From the NCBI GenBank assembly GCA_021613375.1, contig CM038718.1:39842921-39906920 (forward strand): a stretch of 64,000 nt of DNA, written 5' to 3'. Made by a program: the position numbers and the translations under genes. The first letter of the stretch is position 1, and every line of letters starts with the position of its first letter. Shown here piece after piece: positions 57,736 to 64,000 of the stretch. The stretch comes from Megaleporinus macrocephalus. Its lineage: Eukaryota; Chordata; Actinopteri; Characiformes; Anostomidae. The notes under the pieces were generated by a model. The model searched no databases and had not been told where the DNA came from. It saw only the letters and a program-made list of their open reading frames with translations.

Positions 57736-59810
57736 GTGTTTAGTGTAAATGTAGGAGTTAGTGTTTAGTGTAAATGTAGGAGTTAGTGTTTAGCGTATAT
57801 GTAGGGGTTTGTGTTTAGCGTAAATGTAGGAGTTATTGTTTAGTGTAAATGTAGGAGTTAGTGTTTAGTGTAAATGTAGGAGTTAGAGTTTAGTGTAAAT
57901 GTAGGAGTTATTGTTTAGTGTAAATGTAGGAGTTAGGGTTTAGTGTAAATGTAGGAGTTAGGGTTTAGTGTAAATGCAGGGGTTATGGTTTAGTGTAAAT
58001 GTAGGAGTTAGGGTTTAGTGTGGATGTAGAAATTAGGGTTTAGTGTAGAAATAAGGGTTTATTGTAGATGTAGAAATTAGGGTTTAGTGTAGATGTAGAA
58101 GTTAGGGTTTAGTGTGGATGTAGAAATTAGGGTTCAGTGTGGATGTAGAAATTAGTGTTTAGTGTAAATGTAGGAGTTGGTGTTTAGCGTAAATGTAGAA
58201 GTTAGTGTTTAGTGTAAATGTACAGTTTAGGGTTTAGTCTGGATGTAGGGGTCAGGGTTTAGTGTGGATGTAGGGGTTAGGGTTTAGTGTAGATGTAGAA
58301 ATAAGGGTTTAGTGTAGATGTAGAAATAAGGGTTTAGTGTGGATGTAGAAATTATGGTTTAGTGTGAATGAAGAAATTAGGGTTCAGTGTGGATGTAGAA
58401 ATTAGTGTTTAGTGTAAATGTAGGAGTTAGTGTTTAGTGTAAATGTAGGAGTTAGTGTTTAGTGTAAATGTACAGTTTAGGGTTTAGTCTGGATGTAGGG
58501 GTTAGGGTTTAGTGTGGATGTAGGGGTTAGGGTTTATTGTAGATGTAGAAATTAGGGTTTAGTGTAGATGTAGAAATAAGGGTTTATTGTAGATGTAGAA
58601 ATTAGGGTTTAGTGTGGATGTTGAAATTATGGTTTAGTGTGTATGTAGAAATTAGGGTTTATTGTGGATGTAAAAATTAGGGTTTAGTGTGGATGTAGAA
58701 ATTAGGGTTTAGTGTGGATGTAGAAATTGGGGTTTAGTGTGGATGTAGACATTAGGGTTTAGTGTTGATGTAGACGTTAGGGTTTAGTGTTGATGTAGAC
58801 GTTAGGGTTTAGTGTTGATGTAGACGTTAGGGTTTAGTGTTGATGTAGACGTTAGGGTTTAGTGTTGATGTAGACGTTAGGGTTTAGTGTAAATGTACAG
58901 TTTAGGGTTTAGTGTGGATGTAGGGGTTAGGGTTTAGTGTAAATGTACAGTTTAGGGTTTAGTGTTGATGTAGACGTTAGGGTTTTGTGTTGATGTAGAC
59001 GTTAGGGTTTAGTGTGGATGTAGACGTTAGGGTTTAGTGTGGATGTAGACGTTAGGGTTTAGTGTAAATGTACAGTTTAGGGTTTAGTGTGGATGTAGAA
59101 ATTAGTGTTTAGTGTAAATGTAGGAGTTAGTGTTTAGTGTAAATGTAGGAGTTAGTGTTTAGTGTAAATGTACAGTTTAGGGTTTAGTCTGGATGTAGGG
59201 GTTAGGGTTTAGTGTGGATGTAGGGGTTAGGGTTTATTGTAGATGTAGAAATTAGGGTTTAGTGTAGATGTAGAAATAAGGGTTTATTGTAGATGTAGAA
59301 ATTAGGGTTTAGTGTGGATGTTGAAATTATGGTTTAGTGTGTATGTAGAAATTAGGGTTTATTGTGGATGTAGAAATTAGGGTTTATTGTGGATGTAAAA
59401 ATTAGGGTTTAGTGTGGATGTAGAAATTAGGGTTTAGTGTGGATGTAGAAATTGGGGTTTAGTGTGGATGTAGACATTAGGGTTTAGTGTTGATGTAGAC
59501 GTTAGGGTTTAGTGTTGATGTAGACGTTAGGGTTTAGTGTTGATGTAGACGTTAGGGTTTAGTGTGGATGTAGGGGTTAGGGTTTAGTGTAAATGTACAG
59601 TTTAGGGTTTAGTGTGGATGTAGGGGTTAGGGTTTAGTGTAAATGTACAGTTTAGGGTTTAGTGTTGATGTAGACGTTAGGGTTTTGTGTTGATGTAGAC
59701 GTTAGGGTTTAGTGTGGATGTAGACGTTAGGGTTTAGTGTGGATGTAGACGTTAGGGTTTAGTGTAAATGTACAGTTTAGGGTTTAGTGTGGATGTAGGG
59801 GTTAGGGCCA
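57736..59810. repeat. 25 bp minisatellite, right part, with a 700 bp duplicated block
   Basis: Units vary as GTTAGGGTTTAGTGTGGATG plus TAGAA, TAGAC or TAGGG. Sub-types occur in runs. The rare unit beginning TTGAAATTATGG lies at 58621 and 59321, exactly 700 bp (28 units) apart, with matching neighbours, so 58400-58800 was copied to 59100-59500. The TTAGGGTTTAG words look telomere-like but sit in a 25 bp unit. Confidence 0.95.
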
Positions 59811-60724
59811 ATAGTAAGTCCCCTGTGTATGATAAATACCAGTGGTGGAATGCTCCATAAACTTGGACACACATTTCATGCAATAATTTCCCGCCACTCA
59901 ACACACCAGTTTCCAGGTCACTGGTCTCCGTATCTGGGAATCCCACACTGCTCCATGTCTGTGCATTCTGCATGCGTGTAGTATTAAGGCCTCGTTGGAA
60001 GGCTGACCTGTCCTGTAGAGCTTTTGCCTTTTAATAAGAGGGACCTTTGCACTCCAGCCCGTGCGGATTTGCGCCTGGCCTTTCTTAGAATGCGAGCGCG
60101 GTGCAGGCAGAGGCGCTGGAGCTGCTGCTCAGGGCACTGTAGCAGTTTTATTAGCTTTCTCAGCCACTCAATTTCCATGTAATTTAGGAGCTGGCTGAGC
60201 AGAGTGGGCTTGGCGGGGAAAGGTGTAAATCTGGCCTTATCTAGCACCTGCATGCACAGTTCATCCGGCCTCACCGTCCCCACCATGCCAACAACAGATC
60301 AATAATTCATGACAAAACAGCACCCGCCCATCACGCACACACATATTCCTGCACACAGAATTACCCCCCCCCCCACCACGTATTTGAAAACATAACTCGG
60401 ACAGCGTGAGGGAATATTAATGCTGTGACATCTGAGACACTCCCTGAGGAGCGCTACAGCTCGCTTCGACCAACTTTTTTACAACCAAGATGAACAAAAG
60501 ACTCGTCTTCAGCGCCGCCCAGGCCACCGCTACGCCAGTTCCTGTATAAACAAGATTACATTTCTCCAAATGGCTCCTGACAAATGGGTGAAATCTTCAC
60601 CTGGTGCTCATCTGCATAAAGAAGGGATCGACTAGTCGCAGCAGCTGCAAGGCACGTAGATGAAGCAGTCTGAAAAGAGTCTGAATCTATATATCATCCA
60701 AAGAAAGTCTGTCTTCACACTTTA
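59811..60724. other. Single-copy DNA with a 100-codon minus-strand frame
   Basis: A minus-strand frame at 59984-60286 is open for 100 codons with non-repetitive, basic composition (LLNYMEIEWLRKLIKLL, then QRLCLHRARILRKARRK). I recognise no family, and no splice context or second exon is evident. It could be a short coding exon, a conserved noncoding element or chance. A C-run lies at 60366-60377. Confidence 0.4.
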
Positions 60725-60839
60725 TGAACTTGAGTGACGTCCCATTCTTAATCCATAGGGTTTAATATGATGTCAGCCCAACCTTTGCAGCTATAACAGC
60801 TTCAGCTCTTCTGTAAAGGGTCTCCACACGGTTTAGGAG

Positions 60840-61437
60840 TGTGAGAAGGTCTGGCTCGCAGTCTCCGCTCTAATTCATCCCAAAGGTGTTCTATCAGGTT
60901 GAGGTCAGGACTCTATGCAGGCCAGTCAAGTTCTTCCACACCAAACTCGCTCCTCTATGTCTTTATGGAGCTGCTCTGTGGACTGGTGGGCAGCCATGTT
61001 GGAACGTCCCCAAACTGTCCCCACAAAGTTGGGAGCATGAATTTGTCCAGAACCTCTTGGTCTGCTGAAGCATTAAGAGTTCCTTTCACTGGAACTAAGG
61101 GCCCGAGCACACCTCATGAAAAATAACCCCACACCATAATCCCCTCTCCACCAAACTTTACACTCAATGCAATGCAGACGGAGAAGTGTGATTGGTCACT
61201 CCAGAGAACACGTCTCTGCTGCTCTAGAGTCCAGTGGCGGCGGGCTTTACTCCACTGCATTGCACTTGGTGATGTAAGGCTTGGATGCAGCTGCTCGGCC
61301 ATGGAGACCCATTCCATGAAGCTCTCTATGCTCTGTTCTGGAGCTGATCTGAAGACCACATGAAGTTTGGAGGTCTGTAGTGATGGACTCTGTAGAAAGT
61401 TGGTGACCTCTGTGCACTATGCTCCTCAGCATAGTGG
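60840..61437 (-). pseudogene. Tc1-type transposase remnant, left half
   Basis: On the minus strand, GRAAASKPYITKCNA, then ARRHWTLEQQRRVLWSDQS with the first catalytic Asp, then VKFGGEGIMVWGYFS can be read. LPTLWGQFG follows, and then EELDWPA, a TAG stop where Gln is expected, and SPDLNLIEHLWDELERRL with the catalytic Glu. The stretch that should hold the second Asp is replaced by unrelated residues. Frames change between segments. Confidence 0.85.
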
Positions 61438-61439
61438 AG

Positions 61440-61965
61440 TGCTGGAGTAAAGCTCCGCCGCTGGACTCTGGTTACTCAACAGAACACGTATCCACTGCTC
61501 CAATCATGCTTCTCCATCTAGCAGTCTGATGGATGAGTCTAGGTTTGGAGAACACCAGAAGAACATTACCTGCCTGACTGCACTGTGACTGGAGAATTTG
61601 GTGGAGGAGGGACGATGATGCTATGGGGGTGTTTTTCCAAGGGTGGGCTTTGGACCCTCCGAACTCTTAACGCTTTAGACAGTTTGGACAGTTATATGCT
61701 TCCAACTTTGTGGAACAGTTTGGAGAAGAGCTCTTCTCTGGTCCAGCATGACTGACTGTATCCCAGAGCACATCGCAGCTCCATACAGACTGGTTGGGTG
61801 AGTTTTGGTGTGGAAGAACTTGACTGACCTTCACAGAGTCCTGACCTCAACCTCATCCAACACCTTTGGGATGTACTAGAGCCGAAATTGTGAGCCTCTC
61901 GTCCAACATCAGTGTCACAGTTGCTTCTAGGGGGCAAAAATTTCCACAGACGCTCCGAAATCTTT
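61440..61965 (+). pseudogene. Tc1-type transposase remnant, right half
   Basis: On the plus strand, GEFGGGGTMMLWGCFSKGG is at about 61590-61645. LPTLWNSLEKSSSLVQHD at 61700-61752 retains the second catalytic Asp position and is followed by a stop. FGVEELD and SPDLNLIQHLWDVLEPKL follow at about 61808-61890, with Gln in place of the catalytic Glu. It is the same family as the left half but a distinct, diverged copy. Confidence 0.82.
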
Positions 61966-62029
61966 CCAAAAGAGCGGAAACCATGGATTAATGCCTACTG
62001 ATTTAGAATGGGCTGCATGAGTAGTGGTG

Positions 62030-62480
62030 CAGTGGTCACTACGGTGGTGCAGTGGTCAGTACGGTGGTGCAGTGGGTAGTACATCGGCGGTGTAGTGGTT
62101 AGTATGGTGGTGTAGTGGTCAGTACGGTGGTGTAGTGGTCAGTATGGTGGTGTAGTGGTTAGTATGGTGGTGTAGAGGTCAGTACGGTGGTGTAGTGGTT
62201 AGTATGGTGGTGTAGTGGTTAGTACGGTGGTGTAGTGGTCAGTATGGTGGTGTAGTGGTCAGTACGGTGGTGTAGTGGTCAGTACGGTGGTGTAGTGGTC
62301 AGTACGGTGGTGTAGTGGTTAGTATGGTGGTGTAGTGGTCAGTATGGTGGTGTAGTGGTTAGTATGGTGGTGTAGTGGTTAGTACGGTGGTGTAGTGGTT
62401 AATATGGTGGTGTAGTGGTTAGTATGGTGGTGTAGTGGTTAGTATGGTGGTGTAGTGGTCAGTATGGTGGTGTAGTGGTC
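62030..62480 (+). repeat. 20 bp A-box minisatellite, about 22 units
   Basis: The unit GTAGTGGTTAGTATGGTGGT varies mainly at TTAG/TCAG and TATGG/TACGG. The first units (62024-62090) are less regular, including GTAGTACATCGGCGGTG. The spacing is exactly 20 bp from 62101. It is the same unit and strand relation to the SINE body as in the 52.5 kb copy. Confidence 0.96.
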
Positions 62481-62510
62481 AGCTCTGTTTTCTCACAGTA
62501 AGATGATCTT

Positions 62511-62521
62511 GGTTGGATTCC
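62511..62521 (+). promoter_or_regulatory. B-box-like element of SINE-A
   Basis: GGTTGGATTCC has one mismatch to the Pol III B-box consensus. It lies about 43 bp after the last A-box unit, close to tRNA spacing. Confidence 0.55.
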
Positions 62522-62822
62522 CGGTCCGGGTGGTTCTGTGTGGAGTGTGTATGTTCTCCCCGTGCTTGAGTGGGTTCCTTCGGGTACTCCGGTTTCCTCC
62601 CACAGTCCAAACACATGTATGTAAGGATCCTCACTCTAAACTAAACATAGGTGTGAGCGAGTGTGTGTTGGTCATGTGATGGACTGGTGACCTGTCCATG
62701 GTGTACCCCGCCTTCACCCGATGACACTGGGATTGGCTCCAGCGCCCCCGGCGACCCCGACTAGCAGGATATAGTGGAAGACGATGGATTGATTTAGAAT
62801 GGAACGTCAGAAAAGTTGAGAA

Positions 62823-63739
62823 CTCCAACATCAACTACATCCGATCAACGCATCACTAAAATTTTCCTTTAATTCCCCGAAAGGTTGGACACGTAATCTC
62901 CAATTAGGCCAAGCGAGAGCCACTCCGGGTGCCAGACAGGCGGGAATGAAAGCGCGCCGTTCACTGCGGAGCTTTAAAAGTGGCTGCAGGGAGCAAAGAA
63001 GCGCCTCTACGTTCCTCTCCGTCATTAAACCCACCGGTTCCTCACAAATTCTCATAATACAAAGTCTGGTCTGTCAGAATAGTGCCGGAGACCGACTGGA
63101 ATGAAGTAGCTCTGGGCTGCTTTTGATGATTTTTTCCTGCCGGAGAGAGCTCGGGACTCTTTCTTTTTTTTTTTTTTTGCCGGGGTATCATTATCTAATC
63201 ATGCTCCGGGGCTCCGCTCAAGCCGTCTCCTTAATGACACACACTTTCAGCCTGCTTTAGTTCTGCCACCATCAATAATACAAACTTCTACAGAGACCCA
63301 GAAGTTTCCGCCTGCCATTTTTCTGGGGCCCTGAACAAGTTGCCAATGCTCATGATCAGGCATTACTCGCCTGACTTTACGGCTCAGTGTGCTGGGAGAC
63401 GATCATCATCTCTTAAAGGAGAGCTGGGAAAAAAGAGATTGTCTATTAAAGAAAAGGGAAATTAGAGAACAGCGGATGAGTCTTTGAAAGAATGTGGTTA
63501 GTCATTAATGGCTCTCTGGAGCCGAACGCAGCCACACACATGCTGTGAGACGCTGTAGATCAGGTACTTCTATCCTGGCGTGATGCTGATTTATAGCTAT
63601 TAGGAGCCCAAAACGATGATGTCATGTCGTTGCCGATCAACGATTGGCAACGTTAAATAGAATAAAATGAAAGAAATAGAGGTTGGGAGTGTCTGGCTTT
63701 CAGTCTGCCTCCATCACAATGAAAAATTTTATTATACAC
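62823..63739. other. Single-copy DNA, candidate conserved noncoding region
   Basis: 62860-63060 and 63180-63560 are complex and non-repetitive. A poly-T run lies at 63164-63178. No exon recognised. Confidence 0.4.
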
Positions 63740-64000
63740 AGATATATCAGATCCACTGACCACACAGGAGCTCCACTTACAGACTGTAGTTCATCTGATT
63801 CTCTGTATACTTTATTACTCTGTTCTTTAATGATCAGGACCCCCACAGGACCACCACAGGTAGAGCAGGTACTATAAGGGAGGTGTGTCATTCTCAGCAC
63901 TGTGTTAGTATGTGTAGTGCTGGTGTGAGTGGATCAGACACAGTAGTGCTACTGCAGGAGTGTTTAAACTCTGTGTCCACTCACTGTCCACTCTATTAGA
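63740..64000 (+). mobile_element. Dispersed teleost repeat (family C), cut by window edge
   Basis: Contains GTGTGTCATTCTCAGCAC, GGTGTGAGTGGATCAGACAC and TCTGTGTCCACTCACTGTCC, matching 36775-36962 (inverted) and 27590-27655. It continues beyond the window. Class not determined. Confidence 0.72.

Larger units (their letters stand above)
62012..62789 (+). mobile_element. SINE (family A), A-box amplified, nested insertion with 13 bp target duplication
   Basis: The 5' part (62012-62480) is a tandem A-box array. The body (62481-62789) has a B-box-like GGTTGGATTCC at 62511-62521, GTGTGGAGTGTGTATGTTCT, TCCTCCCACAGTCCAAACAC, GACTGGTGACCTGTCCATGG, GGATTGGCTCCAGCGCCCCC and the tail GAAGACGATGGAT. TGATTTAGAATGG flanks it at 61999-62011 and 62790-62802, a textbook retroposition footprint inside the Tc1-like right terminus. 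Confidence 0.92.
60727..62822. mobile_element. Composite head-to-head Tc1-like element, interrupted by SINE-A
   Basis: The left end TGAGTGACGTCCCATTCTTA and the right end, read on the opposite strand, TCTGACGTTCCATTCTAAAT are similar inverted termini. The left half carries antisense transposase remnants and the right half sense remnants, meeting near 61440 with N-terminal sides together. A SINE-A lies at 62012-62789 inside the right terminus, flanked by TGATTTAGAATGG on both sides. The whole unit is inactive. Confidence 0.82.

Noticed and set aside
56866..59810. Interstitial telomere array
   Set aside because: TTAGGG occurs once per 25 bp unit, not in consecutive hexamers.

Overview
This window looks like teleost fish nuclear DNA. 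I infer a fish, perhaps an otophysan, from the types of interspersed repeat present: Tc1-like transposon corpses, two tRNA-derived SINE families, short inverted-repeat elements, and abundant microsatellites and minisatellites. I find no intact protein-coding gene, rRNA, functional tRNA or CRISPR array. The long open frames are translations of tandem repeats, and the only recognisable coding homology is broken Tc1-type transposase.

Layout. 0.2-3.4 kb: two minisatellites (54 bp and 60/56 bp). 3.6-4.9 kb: a dead Tc1 element. 4.9-6.4 kb: short interspersed elements. 6.4-10.5 kb: five tandem arrays, one of them grown inside a SINE. 10.9-26.6 kb: a repeat desert whose blocks alternate purine-rich and pyrimidine-rich on the + strand, including a 4.6 kb array (15.9-20.5 kb) made of two 2.19 kb higher-order units and a 3.1 kb array of a 23 bp unit. 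26.8-32.2 kb: a 77 bp array, a second expanded SINE, a GGAT microsatellite, a 345 bp triplication and AT-rich arrays. 32.2-37.5 kb: single-copy DNA interrupted by two related 29 bp arrays. 37.8-44.2 kb: 41, 25, about 23-46 and 90 bp arrays. 44.7-45.5 kb: a foldback repeat. 47.0-49.5 kb: a 38/31 bp array. 50.9-53.6 kb: a 67 bp array and a SINE whose Pol III A-box region is amplified into about 54 units. 54-56 kb: adjacent non-autonomous DNA transposons. 56.9-59.8 kb: a 25 bp array split by an unexpanded SINE. 60.7-62.8 kb: a head-to-head pair of Tc1 fragments, with an A-box-expanded SINE nested in the right terminal repeat. The rest is single-copy DNA.

The most interesting result is not a gene system but a pattern of repeat birth. 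Two unrelated SINE families have each been internally amplified into minisatellites at more than one locus. SINE-A shows a 20 bp A-box unit at 52.5-53.6 and 62.0-62.5 kb. SINE-B shows a roughly 50 bp internal unit at 6.66-7.09 kb and a more degenerate array at 27.7-28.4 kb, with an unexpanded copy at 57.4-57.7 kb for comparison. The SINE-B unit also carries a close match to the CTCF core motif. By my count about half of the window is tandem repeat. Nothing here shows expression or function, and all functional statements are inference.

Single-copy stretches were examined for exons and none was recognised. A few GC-richer, moderately complex ones are listed as candidate conserved noncoding DNA at low confidence.
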